Below, piece by piece: positions 16,800 to 24,964 of a stretch of DNA of 64,000 nt; positions within the stretch are counted from its first letter, which is position 1; every line of letters begins with the position of its first letter. The position numbers were made by a program, and so were the translations under genes. The stretch is from JAJZEO01 sp964350315 (lineage in GTDB: Bacteria; Chlamydiota; Chlamydiia; Chlamydiales; 2-12-FULL-49-11): assembly GCA_964350315.1 (NCBI GenBank), contig CAYGJD010000006.1, positions 45,937-109,936 on the forward strand, written 5' to 3'. The notes under the pieces were generated by a model. The model ran no database searches, had not been told where the DNA came from, and saw only the letters and a program-made list of their open reading frames with translations.

Positions 16800-18560
16800 A
16801 TGAAGGTGTTCAAATCTAGTTTTATTTCCGTTTTTACTTTTGCTCTTTTGGGCATAGGATCGCTCCAAGCAGACTATGAGTATCATGTTTATGAGCCAAA
16901 GAGTCCAACGATGAAATCGGGAGCGAAGCCAGAAAAAAAGACTCCCATGAAAAATGATGTTGTTTCAGATAAACGTGTTGTCATACCAAAGCTCAAAGGT
17001 ATTGTTGTCAATGGAGATGATAAACTCCCACCAGATCACGTTGTAAGTACTGCTCATGGGGTTGAATACTACAGAATTTCGTCTTCTATACGGAGTAAGC
17101 AGCGAACTCAGCTTAAGAAGAAGCTACAAAAATATATTGGTAGAACTCTCACATTTGAAAAACTGAGCGAAATAAAAAAAGACATTCAAAAACATTATCA
17201 AAAAAATGGCCAGGCAGTTGTTATTGTTTCTGTTCCAGAGCAGGATGTAACAAATAACGTTATAGTTATTGATGTGTTGGAATCAAAAGTTGGAAAGATA
17301 ACAATTCAAGGAAATAAGCATTTTAGCACCGAAAGATATCAAGAATATGTTTCCCTGCAAGAAGACGATATTGTTTCTAACGGTCAAGTTGAAAATGATC
17401 TAGCATTTATAAATCGAAACCCTTGGCGCCTTGCAACAGTAACGTATTCTCCTGGTGAGCAATATGGAACTACAGACATCACATATAACATTCGTGATGA
17501 AAGACCATTTAGGGTTTATGCTGGTGCAGACAATACAGGATTTAAGGTCACAGATATTTACAGGGTCTTTTTTGGTTTCAACTGGGGTAATTTTCTTTCA
17601 GTAGATCAGATCCTTTCTTATCAGTATACAGCATCCCCAGACTTTAAGCAGTTTCAAGCTCATACTGCACACTACACAGTTCCTTTACCGAATAAAAACC
17701 TTCTTGTTTTCTTTGGTGGGTACTCAAGTGTTGTTGCTGCACATGAAATTATTCCTGCAAATGTCAGCAAAGGACAAAGTTTGCAAGCAAGTGGAAGGTA
17801 TGTTTATCCTTTCATGCCTGAAAATAATTGGATGCAGGAAATTAAAGCGGGAATTGATTACAAGCGGACAAACAACGACTTGGTTGTTGGTGAGACTGTT
17901 TTATCAAGTGCTTATGCAACAATATTTCAATACGTTGTTGCTTATGAGACAAGTTTTTCTTGGGATACCCAAACTATCGAAGGGGAAGTAGAAGGATTTA
18001 TTCAGCCCTTTGCGATTGGTGATAGTATGACATCAAGCAATTACGATCGTTTAAGACCAGGAGCCAATACTCGTTACGCCTATATTAAAGCAGCGATGAA
18101 GTATAACTATACTTGGCTCAAAACAGGAATGGACATCTATTTACATACAACTTTGCAGGTGGCATCAGGAACCTTGCTTCCTCTTGAAGAGCTTGGTATT
18201 GGTGGTTTTTACAGCGTTAGAGGATATCCAGAAAGAGCTGTCAACGTTGATGATGGTTTGATTGTAAACTTTGAAGTACGCTCGCCTAAGGTCTCCTTAT
18301 TTCATAGAAAAGATGCACATCCAATAGATGGATTGTCTGGAGTTGGTTTTTTTGACTTTGGATTTGGGGGAATTGCAAGAAAGGTTCCTAATGAACCATC
18401 AGCTTGGGGACTAGCTGCGATTGGTCCTGCAATTCGATATGACTATGGTAGTTGGTTGCATGTAAGAGCAGACTTTGGTTTACGTTTGACTGGAGTTCCT
18501 TTTGGAGCAGATTCAGGTTCATTGGGAAGGGTTTATTTTAGCGCAGTTGCTTCATTCTAA
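16800..18560 (+). CDS. TpsB-type outer membrane transporter (ShlB/FhaC/HecB family)
   Basis: This 586-residue protein begins at ATG 16800 (an in-frame TTG at 16797 is also possible). It has a signal peptide to about residue 27 (LQADYEYH), a linker rich in Lys and Pro, a POTRA_2-type domain around residues 125-190 (RTLTFEKLSEIKKDIQKHYQ, GQAVVIVSVPEQ), a second POTRA-like region (GKITIQGNKHFS), and a barrel from about residue 235. The barrel holds the VRGYPERAV signature of the channel tip and ends in a typical aromatic C terminus (AVASF). Such proteins export large TpsA proteins across the outer membrane. No TpsA partner is present in this window. Confidence 0.85.
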   Translation: MKVFKSSFISVFTFALLGIGSLQADYEYHVYEPKSPTMKSGAKPEKKTPMKNDVVSDKRVVIPKLKGIVVNGDDKLPPDHVVSTAHGVEYYRISSSIRSKQRTQLKKKLQKYIGRTLTFEKLSEIKKDIQKHYQKNGQAVVIVSVPEQDVTNNVIVIDVLESKVGKITIQGNKHFSTERYQEYVSLQEDDIVSNGQVENDLAFINRNPWRLATVTYSPGEQYGTTDITYNIRDERPFRVYAGADNTGFKVTDIYRVFFGFNWGNFLSVDQILSYQYTASPDFKQFQAHTAHYTVPLPNKNLLVFFGGYSSVVAAHEIIPANVSKGQSLQASGRYVYPFMPENNWMQEIKAGIDYKRTNNDLVVGETVLSSAYATIFQYVVAYETSFSWDTQTIEGEVEGFIQPFAIGDSMTSSNYDRLRPGANTRYAYIKAAMKYNYTWLKTGMDIYLHTTLQVASGTLLPLEELGIGGFYSVRGYPERAVNVDDGLIVNFEVRSPKVSLFHRKDAHPIDGLSGVGFFDFGFGGIARKVPNEPSAWGLAAIGPAIRYDYGSWLHVRADFGLRLTGVPFGADSGSLGRVYFSAVASF

Positions 18561-18575
18561 GATTCGAAGCTGGAT

Positions 18576-19583
18576 TTACTTTGTGAAAAAAGAGGCGATT
18601 ACAAGTGGCAGCATCGCAAATGAGTTGTTTGCCATATGTTCACCAATGGATGCGCTGAGCCCAATTTCTTCTTTTACTGGATGCATAATTCTAACAGCCG
18701 ACCACCCACAAAAAAGGGCTTGTGCAAACGATTGGATATGGTTGTTTTGAAAGTGCACCGCTCCAAAAATAATAGAACACACGATCATATTTGTCTTTGA
18801 TATTACCCATTCAATATCGTTTGTATATTCAGTGTCAGTAATGTATTCGAGGGTCTTTCCTAAAAAAGTAATGGCTTGTGTGTAGATAAAAGGAATGATT
18901 GAACGAAAAATTAGTTCTTCAAAAATAGGCACAGTGACTGTGACGGCAAATACCATTCCAAGTATTGTTCCTTGATAGCCATTTGCAAGAAAGATCTTCG
19001 GATTAAAAATTGTGCCTAAAACAAAAACAGAGATTTTTTCTACGACTAAAGGGAGGCTTAAAAAATTACCAACAAGAAAGGTTGCTGCACCCGCGCCGAC
19101 TAATGGATCATAGATGGATGCTCCAACAAGTACGCTAACACCAGCAACAAGCTGCAAAAGAGGGTGACCTGTACAGGTTAGTTGATTGATTAAGGGTATT
19201 TTTGAGAAGATTGCTTGAGCAGTATTATTAAGAATGTGAAGAGGTTTAAGAAGATAAAAAGAAAATGTAGCCAAAGCGCTAGGAAAGACCCAACAAAGGA
19301 TTGCAATAGCAACAATAGTAAGTGCGACTTTTACCCAAGTTTTTTCAAGGTTTCTTGAGAGAAACTCAAACCCTTTTGGGCAGTATTTTGTTTTTTCTGC
19401 AAGTTCTAGACGTTCCTCATTTCTGCGATGTTTTCTTTCTGAAATAAGAGGGGGGTATATTCTTTGGTTTGGAACCCCGTGCTCTAAAACGCTTGTGAAA
19501 GATGTCTTAACGTACAAAGGTTCCAAGTCGATCGGAGTCCAGTTTTGCGGAAAAAAGCTATCGTGAAGAGGGCTAACTTGCAT
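18576..19583 (-). CDS. CPBP-family intramembrane metalloprotease
   Basis: This 335-residue membrane protein has several hydrophobic segments from about residue 85. It carries the CPBP (PF02517, CAAX/Abi) motifs in order: EELIFR near residue 222 (EExxxR), FGAVHF near 274-279 (FxxxH) and a following HIQSFAQALFCGW helix. These residues bind zinc and catalyse cleavage in this family. The N-terminal 80 residues are hydrophilic and basic. The protein lies convergent with the TpsB gene, 15 bases away. Substrate is unknown. The family includes prenyl-protein processing enzymes and bacteriocin-immunity proteins. Confidence 0.8.
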   Translation of the reverse strand: MQVSPLHDSFFPQNWTPIDLEPLYVKTSFTSVLEHGVPNQRIYPPLISERKHRRNEERLELAEKTKYCPKGFEFLSRNLEKTWVKVALTIVAIAILCWVFPSALATFSFYLLKPLHILNNTAQAIFSKIPLINQLTCTGHPLLQLVAGVSVLVGASIYDPLVGAGAATFLVGNFLSLPLVVEKISVFVLGTIFNPKIFLANGYQGTILGMVFAVTVTVPIFEELIFRSIIPFIYTQAITFLGKTLEYITDTEYTNDIEWVISKTNMIVCSIIFGAVHFQNNHIQSFAQALFCGWSAVRIMHPVKEEIGLSASIGEHMANNSFAMLPLVIASFFTK

Positions 19584-19673
19584 ACAAAAACGTCCAGATC
19601 TTATTAGAATCGATAATAAAATTATTTTAACAAGGCGCTAATCTTTCTATAAAACAGGCGTTACAAAAAGTAA

Positions 19674-19937
19674 TTATACTTTTGCGTGAAGTCTTGACTT
19701 AATGCGATCTGCTTTGTTTCTCTTAAATACGCCACGTTTTGCAGCTTTGTCAATCAAGCTAAAAAGAGTTTTTAACAATGTTTTCTTGTTTTCGCTTTCT
19801 TTTTCTTCTTCAAACTTAACGCGCGCAGTGTGAATCTTTGATTTTACAATCTTGTTGCACATAGATTTTTTTTCATCTTGCTTTCTGCGTTTAAGTGCTG
19901 TTGGGAACTTAACTTTCTTCTTTTTTTCGTCTGCCAT
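19674..19937 (-). CDS. rpsT: 30S ribosomal protein S20
   Basis: This 87-residue, Lys/Arg-rich protein has the S20 pattern: basic N terminus, ALKRRKQDEKK, HTARVKF, KKTLLKTLFSLIDKAAKRGVF and the closing NKADRIKSRLHAKV. It binds 16S rRNA early in 30S assembly. It has its own near-consensus promoter at 19985-20014. In Chlamydia it also lies near rpoD. Confidence 0.95.
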   Translation of the reverse strand: MADEKKKKVKFPTALKRRKQDEKKSMCNKIVKSKIHTARVKFEEEKESENKKTLLKTLFSLIDKAAKRGVFKRNKADRIKSRLHAKV

Positions 19938-19984
19938 GTCGATTCTGCCTTTTGATTGTTGTTTTAAAAAAACTAGCGAGGCAG

Positions 19985-20014
19985 ATTATACTCATATAGT
20001 ATGGATTTCGTCAA
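19985..20014 (-). promoter_or_regulatory. Strong sigma-70-type promoter of rpsT
   Basis: Reading the minus strand, TTGACG (20014-20009) is followed after 18 bases by TATAAT (19990-19985). Transcription would start near 19978, giving a leader of about 40 bases. The -35 element lies just inside the leader of the divergent gene at 20028. Confidence 0.65.
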
Positions 20015-20027
20015 GAGGATGGTGTGT

Positions 20028-20537
20028 ATGAAATTTGATTCAAAGATTATTTTTAATGCTCTTTTTGTTTTAACAACACTAGTAACTATTTGGGTTGGCG
20101 CTATTTTTGCCAGCAAAATGGTCATGTATATGAGATTTTCTCATCATACAACCGGACGCGCAATTGAGTGGGGTGTAATCTCTCTTGATGAGCAGACCCA
20201 TCGCGTTTGCCTTGATTATACATTCTCAGTTGCAGGGAAATCATATAGCGCTCAACATATGTTTCTCAAACCAACATATAAGAATAAAGACGCTGCAACA
20301 TATGCCAAAGAGGCCAAAGAAAAAGAAATAGTTGATGTTTGGTATTTGAATAGGGGTGTGGATAAAGAGCCTTTGTCAGTAGTTGACCGCATTTTTCCCT
20401 TTAATGAAATGATGCGCCTTTTCGTTGTCTTTGCCATCCAGATTTATTTTTTCTTTTTAAAAAATTATTTCCGTCGATTTTCCACAAATGACGAAGGAAG
20501 TGAATCGACCTTAAGGCCAAGTAAATCAACTTCATAA
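20028..20537 (+). CDS. Small two-helix membrane protein, DUF3592-like
   Basis: This 169-residue protein starts at ATG 20028 with GAGG 9 bases before; an upstream ATG at 20001 lacks such a site. It has a membrane helix at residues 8-30, a beta-rich extracytoplasmic domain (residues 40-115, with HRVCLDYTFSVAGKSYSA), and a second helix at about 125-145. This layout is that of DUF3592 proteins, which have no known role. The last 137 bases overlap the CoiA-like gene on the other strand, tail to tail. Confidence 0.6.
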   Translation: MKFDSKIIFNALFVLTTLVTIWVGAIFASKMVMYMRFSHHTTGRAIEWGVISLDEQTHRVCLDYTFSVAGKSYSAQHMFLKPTYKNKDAATYAKEAKEKEIVDVWYLNRGVDKEPLSVVDRIFPFNEMMRLFVVFAIQIYFFFLKNYFRRFSTNDEGSESTLRPSKSTS

Positions 20538-21147
20538 GAGATGAATCACTGTGCTTAAAATTTTTATAAAGGGGCTTTAATAAGCTCTTTATTTGTGAAA
20601 ATCGAAGGCGCTCTTGAAAAGGTATGTAATTCCTGTCGCCATCAAATCGATAGGAGCTTTTTCCAATGTTCCACAAGGCATCAATTTCAAGTCGTTTTTT
20701 ATAGGTTTGAAAGACAGGGTTTAACTTAGGTTTTGTAATATCAATCACATAAGGGGTGGATTTGTAAAGCCTGAGGTGGCCGTCTAAAACTTCATGTTGG
20801 TCGTAGATGGCCCCTGTGCCATTTGTGAAAATATTAGTGTAGTAGGCGTTTCTTGACCTAAGGTACTGTTCTGCTGCAGATAAAGTTCGTCTATTGAAGC
20901 ATTTTTGGTGTAATATCCAAACAACATCTACCCCTAGTTGTTCATAATCACTGTTTCTTTTAAGTGCCTCAAAGATGTTAATAGGTGAGCACTGTATCTC
21001 AAAGACTAAAGACTTTGCAGGCCAATAGATATCGGCAAAGTGGTGGGGAAACGAATGTTCGATCATCACTTTGCCATGACCGATTTGGTCTGCGATGTTT
21101 TTTTGGATAGCTCTATGAAGTCCAAGGCGTTCTTTTTGAGTAATCAT
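20401..21147 (-). CDS. CoiA-like nuclease-domain protein
   Basis: The conserved core is HHFADIYWPAKSLVFEIQCS followed by SDYEQLGVDVVWILHQ (about residues 35-80 of this reading). It matches the CoiA competence protein family: a PD-(D/E)XK-type site with Asp in FAD and Glu-x-Gln in EIQCS. CoiA is needed for DNA uptake and recombination in Gram-positive bacteria. The zinc-finger-like N terminus of CoiA is absent. The start is uncertain: I use ATG 21147; TTG 21183 is an alternative, and the full open frame to 21252 would run into the divergent glycosyltransferase gene. The C-terminal 45 codons overlap the gene at 20028-20537. Confidence 0.65.
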   Translation of the reverse strand: MITQKERLGLHRAIQKNIADQIGHGKVMIEHSFPHHFADIYWPAKSLVFEIQCSPINIFEALKRNSDYEQLGVDVVWILHQKCFNRRTLSAAEQYLRSRNAYYTNIFTNGTGAIYDQHEVLDGHLRLYKSTPYVIDITKPKLNPVFQTYKKRLEIDALWNIGKSSYRFDGDRNYIPFQERLRFSQIKSLLKPLYKNFKHSDSSLMKLIYLALRSIHFLRHLWKIDGNNFLKRKNKSGWQRQRKGASFH

Positions 21148-21208
21148 AGGAAATATTCTATCTATTTCACTATTTGACAACAATCGGTTTGAATGAATAG
21201 TCGGGAGT

Positions 21209-21934
21209 ATGGGAATACCACATATTACAGTTATCGTTCCTTCATATAACAATGAAAGTTATGTTGAAAAAAACCTTTCTTCCATAAAAGGACAGACTTA
21301 TCCAAATTTTGATGTGATCTATGTCGATGATGCGTCAACAGATAGAACTCTTCTGAAGGTAAAAAAAGAATTGCTTGGGGTGTCAGGAGAAGTTGTTTCA
21401 AATAAAGAACGGCAATATGCCATGAAAAACATCTATGAAGTAGTTTCAAGCCTTCCTAAGAGCGAGATAGTAGTTGTTGTTGATGGAGATGATTGGCTGG
21501 CAAGAAGCGATGCTTTAGAGAAGATTGCAGGGTGCTATGAGCAAAACGATGTTTGGATGACATTTGGAAGGTATGTAAAATATCCTTTGTTTGATCTTGG
21601 GCCTGTACAAGAGCAATATTTAGGTTTAGACATTCGTAATGAGCCATGGTTTCTAAGCCATGTAAAAACTTTTTATGCAGGACTTTTTCAGAAAATCAAC
21701 AAAAATGATTTGATGATTGAGGGGGAATTTTTCAGATCAGCGGTTGATTTAGCAATGATGTGGCCAATGTATGAAATGGCGGGCTCTCGAATACAGCAGA
21801 TGAGGGATGTTCTTTATGTATATAATATGGAAAACATCAATCATATCGCATCATCAAGACCGAACGAACAGATTAAAATAGCTCAATATCTTAAGGCATC
21901 TCTTAAGCCAATGAATTGTATTCATGAATTGTAA
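21209..21934 (+). CDS. Family 2 glycosyltransferase
   Basis: This 241-residue protein has a GT-A fold: ITVIVPSYNNESYVEKNL at the N terminus, VDDASTDRT near residue 40, and VVVDGDDWLA near residue 92, where DGDD gives the metal- and nucleotide-sugar-binding DxD. It is cytoplasmic, with no membrane segment. It probably transfers a sugar to a cell-surface glycan or lipid; donor and acceptor are unknown. It lies between the CoiA-like gene and rpoD, with no other sugar genes beside it. Confidence 0.85.
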   Translation: MGIPHITVIVPSYNNESYVEKNLSSIKGQTYPNFDVIYVDDASTDRTLLKVKKELLGVSGEVVSNKERQYAMKNIYEVVSSLPKSEIVVVVDGDDWLARSDALEKIAGCYEQNDVWMTFGRYVKYPLFDLGPVQEQYLGLDIRNEPWFLSHVKTFYAGLFQKINKNDLMIEGEFFRSAVDLAMMWPMYEMAGSRIQQMRDVLYVYNMENINHIASSRPNEQIKIAQYLKASLKPMNCIHEL

Positions 21935-21979
21935 TGGACAATATTAGGTTGAGTTGTTACCCTAAGGGGCAATCGTTTC

Positions 21980-23668
21980 ATGAATCGGCGGGATATGACT
22001 AAATCGCAAAACAACCAGACCTTTGACCTTCAGTATCAACAGAAAATTGAAGAAATTGTAGCTATTTCAAAAGATCAAGGATTTGTCACATACGAAGAAA
22101 TTAATGACATTCTCCCGATGAGTTTTGATTCGGCTGATCAAATCGATCAAATTTTGATTTTTCTTTCTGGAATGGACATTCAAATTTTCAATCAAGCTGA
22201 AGTTGAACGGCAGAAAGAAAAGAAAAAAGAAGCAAAAGAGGTCGAATCACTTCCAAGAAGAAGTGATGCAGCGGCTGATGATCCTGTTCGGATGTATCTT
22301 AAAGAGATGGGATCTGTCCCTCTTCTTTCTCGTGAAGAGGAAGTAGAAATTTCTAAAAGGATTGAAAAGGCGCAAATGCAGATTGAGAAAACAATCATGC
22401 GTTTTCGATATTCGACAAGTGAAACAATTTCAATTATTGGCTATTTAGTTAGCGCAAAAGAGCGCTTTGACAAGATAGTTACTGAAAAAGAGATTGATGA
22501 TAAGCAAAAATTTCTTGATATATTGCCAAGACTTTCTGAACTTTTAAAAGAAGAAGATGTCCAACTAGAGCGCTATTTACTTGAACTGAAAAAAGAAGAC
22601 ATTTCGAAAGTTGACAAGGTAAAAGTTCTAGAAGAGATTGAAAAAAGTCGTATCCGGACTCAAGCATATTTACGACGAATGCATTTTCGTTACACCTTGA
22701 TTGAAGATTTCGGTGAAGTGATCATGTCAAGTTATGAGCGTTTCCTTTCTTTAGAAAAAGACATTCAAGAGTTAAGTCCTCGATCAGAAAAAAACCGTTT
22801 TGCAATGGCAAAGCTTCTTGCAGCAAAACGTAAGCTGAATAAGCGTGAGCTTGCAGCAGGGCGTATTCTTGAAGAGTTTAAGAAAGATGTTCGAATGCTT
22901 CAGCGTTGGATGGATAAGAGCCAAGAAGCTAAGCGCGAAATGGTCGAATCAAACTTACGTCTTGTTATTTCGATCGCAAAAAAATATACAAATCGTGGTC
23001 TTTCTTTTCTTGATTTGATTCAAGAAGGGAACATGGGGTTGATGAAAGCTGTTGAGAAGTTTGAATATCGTCGAGGATATAAGTTTTCAACTTATGCAAC
23101 TTGGTGGATTCGACAGGCTGTAACTCGAGCAATCGCAGATCAGGCAAGAACTATTCGTATTCCTGTTCATATGATTGAGACGATCAATAAAGTTTTACGT
23201 GGTGCGAAGAAGTTGATGATGGAAACGGGAAAAGAACCGAGTCCAAAAGAACTTGCTGATGAACTAGGACTAACGCCTGAAAGAATTCGTGAAATTTATA
23301 AGATTGCTCAACACCCGATTTCACTACAAGCGGAAGTTGGAGATAGTGGAGAGAGTCAGTTCGGCGATTTTCTTGAAGATACGACAACGGAATCTCCTGC
23401 AGATGCAACTGGTTATTCGATTTTAAAAGATAAAATCGATGAAGTACTGTCAACACTAACAGAAAGAGAGAAGACAGTTCTTATTGAGCGATTCGGATTG
23501 CTTGATGGTAAACCAAAGACTCTAGAAGAAGTCGGTGTTTACTTTAAAGTGACAAGAGAGCGTGTAAGACAGATCGAGGCAAAAGCACTAAGAAAAATGC
23601 GCCATCCGACAAGGGCTAAACAATTAATGGCCTTTTTAGAAGCTGTAGAAAAAGGGGATGGAGCGTAA
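21980..23668 (+). CDS. rpoD: Primary sigma factor (sigma-66 of chlamydiae)
   Basis: This 562-residue protein starts at ATG 21980, with AAGGGG upstream. Region 1.1-like sequence lies at residues 20-75; region 1.2 reads DPVRMYLKEMGSVPLLSREEE. Regions 2.2-2.4 (about 335-395) contain GLSFLDLIQEGNMGLMKAVEKF split by YKFSTYATWWIRQAVTRAI. Region 4.2 (about 515-545) has TLEEVGVYFKVTRERVRQIEAKAL. This is the housekeeping sigma factor that directs RNA polymerase to the -35/-10 promoters seen in this window. Its stop codon lies inside the tRNA-Ala gene on the other strand. Confidence 0.96.
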   Translation: MNRRDMTKSQNNQTFDLQYQQKIEEIVAISKDQGFVTYEEINDILPMSFDSADQIDQILIFLSGMDIQIFNQAEVERQKEKKKEAKEVESLPRRSDAAADDPVRMYLKEMGSVPLLSREEEVEISKRIEKAQMQIEKTIMRFRYSTSETISIIGYLVSAKERFDKIVTEKEIDDKQKFLDILPRLSELLKEEDVQLERYLLELKKEDISKVDKVKVLEEIEKSRIRTQAYLRRMHFRYTLIEDFGEVIMSSYERFLSLEKDIQELSPRSEKNRFAMAKLLAAKRKLNKRELAAGRILEEFKKDVRMLQRWMDKSQEAKREMVESNLRLVISIAKKYTNRGLSFLDLIQEGNMGLMKAVEKFEYRRGYKFSTYATWWIRQAVTRAIADQARTIRIPVHMIETINKVLRGAKKLMMETGKEPSPKELADELGLTPERIREIYKIAQHPISLQAEVGDSGESQFGDFLEDTTTESPADATGYSILKDKIDEVLSTLTEREKTVLIERFGLLDGKPKTLEEVGVYFKVTRERVRQIEAKALRKMRHPTRAKQLMAFLEAVEKGDGA

Positions 23669-23731
23669 CGGATTCGAACCGATGACCTCTACAATGCCAT
23701 TGTAGCGCTCTACCAACTGAGCTAACGCCCC
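23659..23731 (-). tRNA. tRNA-Ala (anticodon GGC)
   Basis: The minus strand folds as a full cloverleaf: acceptor GGGGCGT/ACGCTCC with the G3-U70 wobble pair that identifies alanine tRNAs, D arm GCTCAGTTGGTAGAGC, anticodon stem CTACA/TGTAG with loop ATGGCAT (anticodon GGC), and T arm GGTTCGAATCC. The discriminator base is A73. CCA is not encoded. The last 10 bases of the gene overlap the 3' end of rpoD, including its stop codon. Confidence 0.96.
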
Positions 23732-23746
23732 TCTTAAGCAAAAGAA

Positions 23747-23776
23747 AGTGTACCTCTGGAGGGTAGTTTGGATCAA
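23747..23776 (-). promoter_or_regulatory. Possible promoter of the tRNA-Ala gene
   Basis: On the minus strand, TTGATC (23776-23771) and TACACT (23752-23747) are 18 bases apart, and the -10 lies 15 bases before the tRNA 5' end. The match is moderate. The -35 element falls in the first codons of the divergent aminotransferase gene. Confidence 0.35.
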
Positions 23777-24964
23777 GATTTTTCACGCGATTCATTTTTT
23801 AAAGAAGTTCCATCTGCTCCTGACGATCCCATCTTTGGAATTGCAGCCTTATTTAATACTGATCCTAGACCGATTAAAGTGAATTTAACTGTAGGGTATC
23901 TGGCTTCTCCGGAAGGCTCTCAGCCTTTAATTTTAGATTCTGTGCGAGATGCAATAAGAGAAATTACTGAAACAGAAGTTACAAAAAACTACCTTCCAAT
24001 TAGTGGCGATAAGGCATATGTTGAAGCTACAAGAGCCTATATATTTGGGGATCTTGCTGCAAATCGAACTCTTGGATTTGGAGTCACTGGCGGAACTTCT
24101 GCGCTACGGATGATCGCAGAGTTTGTTTTTGACCATGTAACAAAAAACGTTTGTTTTTCTAGTCCAACTTGGCCAAATCACACTCAGATTTTTAAGAGAG
24201 TTGGTTTTGAAGTTTCACAATACCCTTACGAGATTGAACAAACAATTGATTTCAATAAAGTTGTGGATCACTTGTCTCTTCAACCAATGGGGAGCATGAT
24301 TTTATTGCAACCCATGTGTCATAACCCAACGGGTTATGATTTCACTTCAGATGAATGGAAGATTCTTTCAAACTTATGTAAAGAGAGACGATTTCTGCCT
24401 CTTTTTGATTCAGCTTATCAAGGTCTTGGCGTTGGATTTCGTGAAGATGTAGATCCTATTTGTCGATTCATAAATGATGGGCATGAAGTGATGGTTACAC
24501 ATTCTTTTTCAAAGTCGATGGGGCTCTATGGAGAAAGGGTGGGAGCTGCTTTTGTTGTGATGTCATCTCAAGGGCCTTTAAAAAATGTAGAAGGGCAGAT
24601 GAAAGCTATTATTCGAACTCAGTATTCAAATCCTCCAAAACATGGAGAGGCTATTGCCCATCTGATTTTGACAAATCCAGAAAGGCGAATGCTTTGGGAA
24701 AAAGAAGTCCATGGAATGCGCAATCGAGTTGATCATTACAGGCAAAAATTAGCAAAAAGTTTAGCGGAAGTTTCTGGTAAAGATTGTTTTTATATTTCTG
24801 CAGGGCACGGATTTTTTTGCAGATTAGGGCTTTTGAAAAAACAAGTAATTCAATTGCGAGAAGAACATGGAGTCTATATGACAGACAGCTCCCGTATTAA
24901 CTTAGCTGCATTTAATGACAAAAATTTTGAAATTGTGATGAAGGCGTTGAAAGTAGTTGTATGA
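23768..24964 (+). CDS. tyrB: Class I aromatic/aspartate aminotransferase (TyrB-like)
   Basis: This 398-residue PLP enzyme starts at TTG 23768 with GGAGGG before it. Family marks are KVNLTVGYL near the N terminus, LLQPMCHNPTGYD near residue 178 (the NPTG motif), SAYQGLGVG near 218, the PLP-binding Lys in SFSKSMGLYGERVG near residue 249, and the substrate-carboxylate Arg in the SSRINLA segment near 378. It moves amino groups between aspartate or aromatic amino acids and 2-oxoglutarate; which one cannot be told. As in Chlamydia it is directly followed by mreC, overlapping by 4 bases (ATGA). Confidence 0.85.
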   Translation: MDQDFSRDSFFKEVPSAPDDPIFGIAALFNTDPRPIKVNLTVGYLASPEGSQPLILDSVRDAIREITETEVTKNYLPISGDKAYVEATRAYIFGDLAANRTLGFGVTGGTSALRMIAEFVFDHVTKNVCFSSPTWPNHTQIFKRVGFEVSQYPYEIEQTIDFNKVVDHLSLQPMGSMILLQPMCHNPTGYDFTSDEWKILSNLCKERRFLPLFDSAYQGLGVGFREDVDPICRFINDGHEVMVTHSFSKSMGLYGERVGAAFVVMSSQGPLKNVEGQMKAIIRTQYSNPPKHGEAIAHLILTNPERRMLWEKEVHGMRNRVDHYRQKLAKSLAEVSGKDCFYISAGHGFFCRLGLLKKQVIQLREEHGVYMTDSSRINLAAFNDKNFEIVMKALKVVV

